A stretch of DNA of 46,170 nt. It comes from Olavius sp. associated proteobacterium Delta 1. Its GTDB lineage: Bacteria > Desulfobacterota > Desulfobacteria > Desulfobacterales > JAFDCJ01. The notes beneath the pieces were generated by a model. That model ran no database searches, was not told the origin of the DNA, and saw only the letters and a program-made list of their open reading frames with translations. Numbering within the stretch: position 1 is the stretch's first letter; every line of letters begins with the position of its first letter. The stretch is from NCBI GenBank assembly GCA_902749685.1, contig CACVKW010000143.1, forward strand, positions 1-46,170, given 5' to 3'. Of this stretch, positions 16,692-23,735 are shown piece by piece. The position numbers and the translations under genes are program-made.

Positions 16692-17654
16692 GCTTTCAAC
16701 AGGCAGTTTAACTGGGTCCTGGGGCTGGTGATGTTTCTACTGACCCTGGCATCAAATTTTACCGGATATTTACTGCCCTGGGATCAGCTGGCCTTCTGGG
16801 CGATCACCATCTGCACCGGCATGCTGGAATACATCCCCGGAATCGGTATGGGACTGCAAAAGGTGGTCCGGGGCGGAGCCGATATCGGGCCGGCAACCTT
16901 ATCGATATTTTTTGCAATCCATACGGCGATCATACCCGCCGGTCTTATTATTCTCATGCCGTTTCATTTCTGGCGGGTGCGCAAAGCCGGCGGCCTGGTT
17001 ATCCCGCGTAAACCGGATGATGACCCCCAAGAGCGGGGCGATTCGGTAGCCACCATTCCAAATCTCATCGTACGTGAATTGGTCGTCGCTGCAGTACTAA
17101 TCGCCCTGATATTGCATTTTTCCATTCTGTTTAATGCGCCGTTGGAAACCAAGGCCAATCCGGGGCTCAGTCCCAATCCCACCAAAGCCCCCTGGTATTT
17201 TGCCGGCTTGCAGGAATTGCTGTTGTATTTCCATCCTCTGTTCGCTGTGCTGGTCATACCGGCTGTCATCGTGGGGATGTTATTTCTTCTGCCTTTCATT
17301 CGCTATGATGCCGAAACCGCCGGTGTCTGGTTTGCCTCGCAGCAGGGCCGGAAAACGGCCGTCGCCGCTGCAGTTGTGGCCGTAATCCTATCATCCCTGG
17401 GTATCGTTGCTGATGAATACGTCATCGATTTTGCGGCCTGGATGCCGGCGGTTCCGGTCGTGATCAGCAATGGTTTGCTGCCGGCAGCCCTTGTCCTGGC
17501 GGGCATCATCGGATTTTACTGGTGGATAAAGAAAAAATACTGCACCACCAATAACGAAGCCATTCAGGCGGTTTTTGTACTGTTGCTGGCGGCGTTTGTT
17601 ATTTTGACTGTTACGGGGATTTGGTTTCGCGGTGTCGGAATGAGGCTGGGGTGA
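16692..17654 (+). pseudogene. Cytochrome b (bc complex), N-terminally truncated
   Basis: Homology to the fused cytochrome b6/subunit IV type starts in the middle of helix C at about 16701 ([10 protein letters not shown]) and continues [18 protein letters not shown]. The quinol-site region, the helix D His pair (FAIHTAI and [12 protein letters not shown]) and the subunit IV part with [12 protein letters not shown] follow. The first roughly 100 residues, with helices A and B and the two helix B haem-ligand His, are absent. No start codon with a Shine-Dalgarno sequence precedes the preserved part. Without two of four axial ligands it cannot assemble the usual di-haem centre. It precedes the Rieske gene, so the bc-type complex here is broken, unless an intact copy exists elsewhere. 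Confidence 0.8.
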
Positions 17655-17720
17655 GGGGGGTAGTAATGGAGACAGGTCCAAAAGATAACGCACAATAAAG
17701 TTTAAACTCCCGGGGTGTCA

Positions 17721-18270
17721 CTGCTGGAGAATCGGAGTAATGGAGTAATGAAAAGAAAAGACCATTTTTTGACCTAATATTAAGGATATATATTAAGAAT
17801 GCGGAAGAATAAAAATCGTGGATACCAAAAATTGAGAGTATGGAATGATGCAATCGAATATTATCGGCAAACATATCTGATCTTCCGAAAATTTCCATAC
17901 GAATCAAAGCGAATAGCAGGGCAAGCTTTAGCATCCACTGATTCGGTTCACAGAAACATTGCAGAGGGGTATTGCAGGCGATCTATTCATGAGTACCTGA
18001 ATTTCCTTAATATAGCCCTCGCTTCACTTGGTGAATCAGTATCTGGGCTATTTGCCTGCAGAGCGTCAGGACAGATAACTGAAGAAGATTTCGAAAATCT
18101 GGATTCTCGAGCATATAAACTTGAAAATGGCTTGCTCAAATTAGTTGAAAGCTTGGAACGTAAAAGGGCCAGCGGAGATTGGACCGATCACCTGGTCGTA
18201 AAAGAAAGCAATGCGGTATATGGAAACGATTAATCCATTACTCCAATACTCCGTTACTCCAGTACTCCGG
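17721..18270 (+). mobile_element. Cassette A: four-helix-bundle gene between inverted 8-nt-unit arrays
   Basis: The left arm 17721-17750 consists of units like TGGAGTAA; the right arm 18235-18270 of units like TACTCCNN. GGAGTAATGGAGTAATG (17734-17750) is the reverse complement of 18236-18252 with one mismatch. Both arms keep 8-nt phase. The enclosed gene is co-oriented with the flanking cytochrome b and Rieske genes, and the right arm starts directly after its stop codon. No target duplication seen. Interpretation as an inserted unit is inference, supported by cassettes B and C. Confidence 0.7.
17799..18233 (+). CDS. Four-helix-bundle protein (23S rRNA IVP / S23 family)
   Basis: 144 residues. 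The conserved start of the family is clear: YQKLRVWNDAIEYYRQTY, then the helix 2 signature RIAGQALASTDSVHRNIAEGY and the EYLNFLNIALASLGE helix. These small helical proteins are encoded inside 23S rRNA intervening sequences and elsewhere, and are related to the Avd accessory protein of diversity-generating retroelements. Their biochemical role is unknown; a basic surface suggests RNA binding. It splits cytochrome b from Rieske and is enclosed by inverted repeat arrays (cassette A). A second, diverged member is at 31777-32163. Confidence 0.9.
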   Translation: MRKNKNRGYQKLRVWNDAIEYYRQTYLIFRKFPYESKRIAGQALASTDSVHRNIAEGYCRRSIHEYLNFLNIALASLGESVSGLFACRASGQITEEDFENLDSRAYKLENGLLKLVESLERKRASGDWTDHLVVKESNAVYGND

Positions 18271-18338
18271 CTTTCTCGCAAGTCTGTTGATTTTTTAATC
18301 CAACAGAGAACTACCAAACCATTTATTAGGAATTTCTC

Positions 18339-18878
18339 ATGCCAAACCGACGCAAAGAGAAAGCCCCCGCGGCGGGTTCATCTCGTCGCAGTTTTCTAAC
18401 CAAGCTCTGGTTTGCCTTAGGTTTCGTGGCACTGGCTGAGTTCATTGCCGTTGCATTTGCCTTTTTACGGCCGGGCAAACCCGCAGCACGCCCGGAAAAC
18501 GCTGAAGCGATCGTCACTGCCGGAAAGATCGATGCCTTTGCACCCGATTCGGTCACCGCTTTTGTGCGCGGAAAGTTTTATCTCACGCGACTGGCGGACG
18601 GCGGGTTTTTGGCGCTGTCGCGCAAATGCACCCACCTTGGCTGCACCGTTCCCTGGGTAGCAACGGAAAACAAATTTGCCTGCCCCTGCCATGCATCGGC
18701 TTTTGATATTGGCGGAAATGTCATCAGCCCTCCCACGCCACGGGCACTGGATATTTATCCGATATTTATAGAAAATGATATTGTGAAAGTTGACACCAGC
18801 AAACCGATTAAACGCAGCGAATTTAAAGCTGAACAGGTTACTTATCCGAAAAAAGTTTCTGACAGGATAACAGGATAG
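18339..18878 (+). CDS. Rieske [2Fe-2S] protein of a bc-type complex
   Basis: 179 residues. A twin-arginine-like N-terminus (SRRSFLTKLW, residues 15-24) and one membrane anchor precede the Rieske domain. Cluster ligands are in CTHLGC and CPCHASAF, with the Gly-Pro-type loop replaced by SPPTPRAL. It would pass electrons from quinol at cytochrome b to the cytochrome c. The last codons (SDRITG) and the stop are formed by the left arm of cassette B, so the natural C-terminus may have been replaced when that element arrived. No clear Shine-Dalgarno sequence is seen before the ATG. Confidence 0.92.
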   Translation: MPNRRKEKAPAAGSSRRSFLTKLWFALGFVALAEFIAVAFAFLRPGKPAARPENAEAIVTAGKIDAFAPDSVTAFVRGKFYLTRLADGGFLALSRKCTHLGCTVPWVATENKFACPCHASAFDIGGNVISPPTPRALDIYPIFIENDIVKVDTSKPIKRSEFKAEQVTYPKKVSDRITG

Positions 18879-19352
18879 ACAGGATAAAAGAAATAGTTAT
18901 CAAAAACATCTATCACAGCCTGGAGGAGGCATTATGGATCATAGGAAATTAACGGAAAAGATAATTAGGATGTGCTTATCGAGTATATAACAGAATGGGA
19001 TTTGGATTTCTTGAGTCGGTTTATGAGAAATGCATGCTTATTGAGTTGAGTAAGGCAGGTTTAGATGCGGATTCACAAAAGCCAATTAAAGTCTATTATG
19101 ACAATGAAATTGTGGGTAATTTTGTGGCCGACATTATTGTTAATGATAAGATAATTTTGGAGCTTAAGTCGGTCAGACGAGTTATTAAAGCTCATGAAGT
19201 TCAGCTAGTTAATTATCTTGTCGCTACGAGAAAAGCTGTTGGACTGCTTTTGAATTTTGGTGAGCGAAAAGTTGATGTTAAGCGTAAGGTTAGGATTTTA
19301 GAATAAACCGCGATAGGACTTTTTATTATCCTGCAGATCCTGTTATCCTGTC
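18861..19352 (+). mobile_element. Cassette B: GxxExxY gene between 30-bp inverted arrays
   Basis: The left arm 18861-18890 and right arm 19323-19352 are reverse complements over 30 bp with about 25 matches. The outermost 16 (GACAGGATAACAGGAT) are perfect, then 8 more (CAGGATAA). Each arm is built of three ACAGGAT units spaced 8-9 nt. The element starts inside the Rieske 3' end and finishes 11 bp before the cytochrome c ATG, leaving that gene without a Shine-Dalgarno sequence. Confidence 0.78.
18934..19306 (+). pseudogene. GxxExxY protein (PD-(D/E)XK-like), frameshifted near 18970
   Basis: A strong GGAGGAGG ribosome-binding site precedes ATG 18934. The frame reads MDHRKLTEKIIR, then one extra base near 18970 shifts it. 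In the next frame the protein continues CAYRVYNRMGFGFLESVYEKC, containing the family motif GxxExxY as GFLESVY. Nuclease-like residues follow in FVADIIVNDKIILELKSV (D...ExK), then AHEVQLVNYL. Total about 124 residues when the shift is repaired, normal for the family. Function of the family is not known. Either a recent inactivation, a sequencing error or a frameshift site; the run TTAGGA is not an obvious slippery sequence. Confidence 0.85.
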
Positions 19353-19363
19353 TAAAAAATATC

Positions 19364-21673
19364 ATGAAAAACTGGAAAATAACCGGAATCATCGCGACGC
19401 TCGTTATTGTCTTCTCCATACCGGCATACGTGCTGAAGCAGAAATACTATCGGCAGTCCGCCGCGGCGCCGGCGCCGGTGTCCTTTGTGGGCGGGCAAAA
19501 ATGTGCCGAATGTCATAAAAATGAGTATGACAAATGGCGGGGCTCTCATCATGACCTGGCCATGGACGAAGCCAACGATTCAACCGTGCTGGGTAATTTT
19601 GAGGATGCCGTATTCGAGTATTTCGGGGCGGTGTCACGATTTTACCGCAAGGATAGCCGGTTTTTGGTAAATACCCAAGGGCCGGGCGGCCAAATGGGTG
19701 ATTTTGAAATCAAGTATACTTTTGGTGTATATCCGCTGCAGCAATACCTGGTTCCTTTTCCGGGAGGACGGCTGCAGTGCCTGCCCATTGCCTGGGATGC
19801 CAAAAATAAAAAATGGTATCACCTGGCGCCGGATGCGCCCGCCGACCCGGCTGACTGGCTGTACTGGACCAATGCCGGTCAGAATTGGAACGGCATGTGT
19901 GCCGAATGCCACTCTACCAATTTGAAAAAAAATTATGATCTTGCCTCAGATTCCTACCGGACGACATGGTCGGAAATCGATGTCAGCTGCGAGGCCTGCC
20001 ATGGTCCCGGCTCGAATCATGTGAAGTGGGCCGAATTGCCCGATATGGCCAGGCCCGTCGCTGAAAATTATCGGCTGGTGGCGAAAACATCCGGCATTAA
20101 CTCGCGCAAGCTGGTGGAATTGTGCGCGCCCTGCCATGCCCGGCGCGCCATCCTGGGTGACTATACCCACGCTGAGCCGGACTTGATGGATACGATGCTG
20201 CCGAGCCTGCTCAATGAAGAGCTATATTTTTCAGACGGTCAGATTCTGGCAGAGGTTTATGTCTACGGCTCGTTTACCCAGAGCAAAATGTATGCGCGGG
20301 ACGTGCGCTGCAGCGACTGCCACGACGTGCACAGTATCAAGACGGTTAAGACCGGCAATGCCTTGTGTCTGCAGTGTCATCGGGCGGATGTTTATGATAC
20401 CGGGGACCATCATTTTCACAAAAAAAATGGCGAACCGGGCCAGCCGCTGAAAACCGAAGACGGCCAGGTGCTGTTCGATGTCGGAACCGGGTCCGAGTGT
20501 GCTCAGTGCCACATGCCGGGACGTATTTATATGGGTAACGATTACCGGCCTGATCACAGCTTTCGCATTCCGCGACCCGATCTGAGCCTGAAACTTGACG
20601 TGCCCAATGCCTGTAATCGCTGCCATCTTAATAAAAGTTTTCAGTGGGCCGATGCGTTTATCACCAAATGGTATGGTCCCGGCCGCCGCGGCCATTACGG
20701 CACGATCATCGATGCCGGCCGCAAACACCTGCCGGATGCCCCCAAAATGCTGACTAACCTGGCCGGCGATCCGTTGTACCCGGTGATCGTGCGTGCCACG
20801 GCGCTGTCGCTGCTGGGCACTGGCCCGATCCCGGGCAGCGATCAAACCTACGAGCTGGCATTGGCGGACGAAGAAGCCCTGATTCGACGTACGGCGGTTG
20901 ATCGGCTGAATGCTGCTGATTTGAAAAAACAGACGACCCTGCTGGCCGCCATGCTTTATGATCCCGTCAAAGCGGTTCGCATTGAAGCAGCCCGGCGACT
21001 GACTGAAATAGACGAGCCGCAATTGGACGGCAGCCAGCAAAAACGCTATCAAGCCGCCTTGCAGGAATATCAAGATTCCATGGAATATTCGGCCGATTTT
21101 GCATTTGCCCGCTATAACCTGGGCAATCTTTACACCAATCTCCGTCAGCCGGAAAAAGCCGTGGAGAATTTCCTGGGTGCTATCCGTATTGATAATCAAT
21201 TTTTTCCGGCCAAGGTCAATCTGGCCATGCTGTATAACCAGATGGGGCGCAAGGGTGAGGCTGAGGCTTTGCTGCGTGAGGTGGTAATCGATCGACCCGC
21301 ACAGTATGACGTGCGGTATTCTCTGGGACTGTTGCTGGCCGAAAATAAAAAGTATGCGGAAGCTGCCGGGCATCTTTTGATTGCAGCTAAAGGACTGCCG
21401 GGCCGGGGACGCGTGCATTATAATCTCGGGTTTCTGTTGCAGCAGTTGAAGCGGGATGTGGAGGCAGAAGCCGCTTTGCTGGCAGCGCTTGAAATTGAAC
21501 CGGACAGCCTGGATTATCTGTATGCCGCTGCCGACCACTACCTGAAAAGAGGGAAGCTGGTTAAAGCCGGAAATATCGCCGAACAAATGATTGAAAAACA
21601 CCCTCGCAATTCCATCGGGCGCGATATTTTAAATTATATCAATGAAAGACAGGCGCAGCACAACAAACCTTGA
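19364..21673 (+). CDS. Octahaem cytochrome c with HEAT-like and TPR repeats
   Basis: 769 residues. A signal-anchor (residues 7-24) directs it to the periplasmic side. Eight CXXCH motifs follow: CAECH (47-51), CAECH, CEACH, CAPCH, CSDCH, CLQCH, CAQCH and CNRCH, all before about residue 430. The second half has HEAT-like helices (LYDPVKAVRIEAARRL) and then several tetratricopeptide repeats (FAFARYNLGNLYTNLRQPEKAVENF onward in pairs). Such proteins accompany Rieske/cytochrome b genes and are thought to be electron acceptors or docking cytochromes. Its ATG lies 11 bp after cassette B. It converges on the channel gene with only 9 bp between stops. Confidence 0.92.
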   Translation: MKNWKITGIIATLVIVFSIPAYVLKQKYYRQSAAAPAPVSFVGGQKCAECHKNEYDKWRGSHHDLAMDEANDSTVLGNFEDAVFEYFGAVSRFYRKDSRFLVNTQGPGGQMGDFEIKYTFGVYPLQQYLVPFPGGRLQCLPIAWDAKNKKWYHLAPDAPADPADWLYWTNAGQNWNGMCAECHSTNLKKNYDLASDSYRTTWSEIDVSCEACHGPGSNHVKWAELPDMARPVAENYRLVAKTSGINSRKLVELCAPCHARRAILGDYTHAEPDLMDTMLPSLLNEELYFSDGQILAEVYVYGSFTQSKMYARDVRCSDCHDVHSIKTVKTGNALCLQCHRADVYDTGDHHFHKKNGEPGQPLKTEDGQVLFDVGTGSECAQCHMPGRIYMGNDYRPDHSFRIPRPDLSLKLDVPNACNRCHLNKSFQWADAFITKWYGPGRRGHYGTIIDAGRKHLPDAPKMLTNLAGDPLYPVIVRATALSLLGTGPIPGSDQTYELALADEEALIRRTAVDRLNAADLKKQTTLLAAMLYDPVKAVRIEAARRLTEIDEPQLDGSQQKRYQAALQEYQDSMEYSADFAFARYNLGNLYTNLRQPEKAVENFLGAIRIDNQFFPAKVNLAMLYNQMGRKGEAEALLREVVIDRPAQYDVRYSLGLLLAENKKYAEAAGHLLIAAKGLPGRGRVHYNLGFLLQQLKRDVEAEAALLAALEIEPDSLDYLYAAADHYLKRGKLVKAGNIAEQMIEKHPRNSIGRDILNYINERQAQHNKP

Positions 21674-21682
21674 TTCTCGGCT

Positions 21683-22780
21683 TTAATTTCTGCCTGGATC
21701 GCCGAACCACTTTTTTTTGATACGGTCCAATTCATCGGATTCGATCAGATTGAGGATGGCGCGATTGATTTTTTCTCGCAACGGACTGCCTTGGGGCAGG
21801 GCCAGGCCATAATCCTGCGGTTCGAAAATCTTTCCGACAACCGTAACCTTGCCTTTGCCCTCGCCATTCGCGTAAAAGAGCAGATTCGGAGCATCATAAA
21901 CCACTGCCTCTACTTCACTCTTTAATAATGCATCTAGCGCATCTTCCACCCTTTCGAATATGTCAAGATAGGCGTGTTCTTTTTTCATAAAGTGAAAACT
22001 GGTCGTTTTATCCACCACTGCAACGCGTTGCCCCCTCAGATCCAGTGGCCCGTTGATGCTACTCCTGAGGCCCTGCATGGTAAGGTCTGAGGAAAGCTGC
22101 GCAACAAAGAAACCGAATAAGGGCAGGAACATAAGGATTATAATAGCGGCCAGAATTCTTCCGATCCAGCGCTGGGGAACCTTATCGCCGTATCCGATGG
22201 TGCTGGCGGTGATCAGGGCCCAGTACATTCCTTCAAACACGCCCGGCAAATAACTTTGATGAAACGAGGTGGCTCTTTTTTTGCTGCTGCGTTCAACGAG
22301 CCATATAATATGACCGGCAATGAAAATCAAAATAATAAGCGCGCCAAAGAAAATGATCTTCTGTCCCTTGAACAAAGAAGAAATCAGTCCAAGCAATGTC
22401 GGCTTTCCAGCTCTTGGAATTAAGATATCAAGCCCCGTTTCATAAACCGGATGGGTAAAATCAAAAAGTTCTTCCCGCCCTTCAGTGACGGTAATACCGC
22501 CTATGGCAATATCGATGCTGCCTTCCTTAATGCGCTTCAACTTGTCTCCTACCCCCGTGCATTGGACATATTCAAACTCGCTGCCTAATTGGGAGGCAAG
22601 GGCTTGCCACATGTCGATTGACATTCCTGCGGGCCCATTTGGGGATAAGATCACGAAAGGTGAAAACGGGCTGATACCGACCCTTAGTATGGAATCTGAT
22701 TGGGCGGCATCAGCCGGTTGGCCAGTCAGGATGAGAATCAAGGCTAAAATGAGCAAGCCTGTTTTTTGTTTGAGTATCAT
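21683..22780 (-). CDS. GluR0-like ligand-gated potassium channel
   Basis: 365 residues with the layout of prokaryotic ionotropic glutamate receptors. A signal peptide (cut near ADA, residue 25) precedes lobe 1 of a periplasmic amino-acid-binding domain (ILRVGISPFSPFVI to DFTHPVYETGLDIL). Helix M1 (about 141-162), pore loop with selectivity filter TIGYGD (194-199) and helix M2 (about 207-230) follow. Lobe 2 comes last, from DLRGQRVAVV to KKWFGD. The filter is that of a K+ channel, as in Synechocystis GluR0. Binding of an extracellular amino acid should open a K+ pore. It is a single gene, with a palindrome about 120 bp upstream. Confidence 0.93.
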   Translation of the reverse strand: MILKQKTGLLILALILILTGQPADAAQSDSILRVGISPFSPFVILSPNGPAGMSIDMWQALASQLGSEFEYVQCTGVGDKLKRIKEGSIDIAIGGITVTEGREELFDFTHPVYETGLDILIPRAGKPTLLGLISSLFKGQKIIFFGALIILIFIAGHIIWLVERSSKKRATSFHQSYLPGVFEGMYWALITASTIGYGDKVPQRWIGRILAAIIILMFLPLFGFFVAQLSSDLTMQGLRSSINGPLDLRGQRVAVVDKTTSFHFMKKEHAYLDIFERVEDALDALLKSEVEAVVYDAPNLLFYANGEGKGKVTVVGKIFEPQDYGLALPQGSPLREKINRAILNLIESDELDRIKKKWFGDPGRN

Positions 22781-23039
22781 TTCTCCGGTCTCCTCTGGCA
22801 GCGTTCAAAGGATATTACAGCCGCAATCACAAATCAATTAAAATTCCCAACAAGATCGTATGAGGATGTCAGGTAATGTCAGTGGTTGAAGCTTGGAATA
22901 AATGAATATATATTCATTTATCTCATAAACTTATATTTGATGCTGGATTTCCGAATTTTAGGCATAATATTGTATGATATTCATATATCTTACTATAATT
23001 ATATAGATTAAACAAAATTTAGATTTCCGGATTTAAGAC
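22781..23039. other. AT-rich divergent spacer
   Basis: The spacer separates the channel gene from the fatty-acid regulator. It holds the palindrome at 22898-22921 and AT-rich DNA; no ORF is credible. Confidence 0.6.
22898..22921. promoter_or_regulatory. 24-bp perfect palindrome, possible second TetR/FadR-type site
   Basis: ATAAATGAATAT is followed directly by its reverse complement. It shares the TGAAT...ATTCA core with the operator at 23059-23094 but has different spacing (TGAATATATATTCA). It lies between the two divergent genes, 118 bp from the channel start. Confidence 0.5.
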
Positions 23040-23094
23040 TTGACAACAATGGACAGGTCCTATAATATGAATGAATACTCATTCATATTATAGG
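23040..23094 (+). promoter_or_regulatory. Promoter with FadR operator of the beta-oxidation operon
   Basis: TTGACA (23040-23045) is followed after 17 bases by TAATAT (23063-23068), with TATAAT at 23061 as an alternative -10. The -10 is covered by a palindrome with 16-bp perfect arms (23059-23074 and 23079-23094) around ATAC. Its core TGAATGAATACTCATTCA fits the consensus known for Bacillus subtilis FadR, TGAATGAMTANTCATTCA, at every position. Repression relieved by long-chain acyl-CoA is therefore likely. Confidence 0.88.
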
Positions 23095-23114
23095 TCCGGC
23101 ATTCCGGGCAGGGG

Positions 23115-23714
23115 GTCAGAATCAACAAGAATAATAAAAATAACAAATATCATCTCATTCTGGAAGCGGCTGTCAGAGTATTTGCCCGCCAGGGCTTCTA
23201 CCAATCGACCGTTGCCCAGATCGCTAAAGAGGCCGGGGTGGCCGACGGTACCATCTATCTTTATTTCAAAAATAAAGATGATATTCTGGTGCAATTTTTC
23301 AGCTACCGAACCAAGCAGGTGTTTGACCGGTTCAGAGCTGAGGTGAAAAAGGCGGACAACAGCTTTGATAAACTGCGCAATCTCGTCCGGCGGCATCTGA
23401 CCGAATTTCAGCGGGATCGGGATATGGCCGTGGTGTACCAGGTGGAAACCCATCAAAACAGCCGCCTGGCGGAATCCCAGATCAGAGAAATGTCGATCAT
23501 GTATCAGGATCTGGTGTCGGAAATTGTCGAACTGGGCCAGCAGGAGGGTAGTATACGCAAAGACCTCTATGTCGGCCTGGTAAAGCGATTTATTCTGGGC
23601 GCCGTTGACGAAGTGATCAATACCTGGCTGCATTCGGAAAAAGAGTACGATCTGGTTTCCATGGCAGACCCGCTGGTTGAGCTGTTTATTAGGGGTATCG
23701 GAATCTCAGATTAA
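23115..23714 (+). CDS. TetR-family regulator, FadR-like (fatty-acid degradation repressor)
   Basis: About 200 residues. The TetR helix-turn-helix is complete: LILEAAVRVFARQGFYQSTV and AQIAKEAGVADGTIYLYFKN, then a ligand-binding domain ending LFIRGIGISD. The frame opens at 23094 after a TAG, but the first ordinary start codon is the GTG at 23238, inside the recognition helix. The expected start MRINKNNKY corresponds to GTC at 23115, directly after GGCAGGGGG. So a non-standard start (GTC, ATC 23121 or CTG 23160) or a start-codon mutation must be invoked. It is the first gene of the acyl-CoA oxidation operon and probably represses it through the adjoining operator. Confidence 0.82.
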   Translation, partial: VRINKNNKNNKYHLILEAAVRVFARQGFYQSTVAQIAKEAGVADGTIYLYFKNKDDILVQFFSYRTKQVFDRFRAEVKKADNSFDKLRNLVRRHLTEFQRDRDMAVVYQVETHQNSRLAESQIREMSIMYQDLVSEIVELGQQEGSIRKDLYVGLVKRFILGAVDEVINTWLHSEKEYDLVSMADPLVELFIRGIGISD

Positions 23715-23735
23715 ATAAAAAAGGAGAGATAAACA

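Noticed and set aside
17721..18270. Diversity-generating retroelement because of the Avd-like four-helix protein
   Set aside because: No reverse transcriptase, template repeat or variable repeat is present near either copy.
20231..21601. 456-codon minus frame opposite the octahaem cytochrome
   Set aside because: The plus strand has eight CXXCH motifs and TPRs; the minus frame has no recognisable domain.
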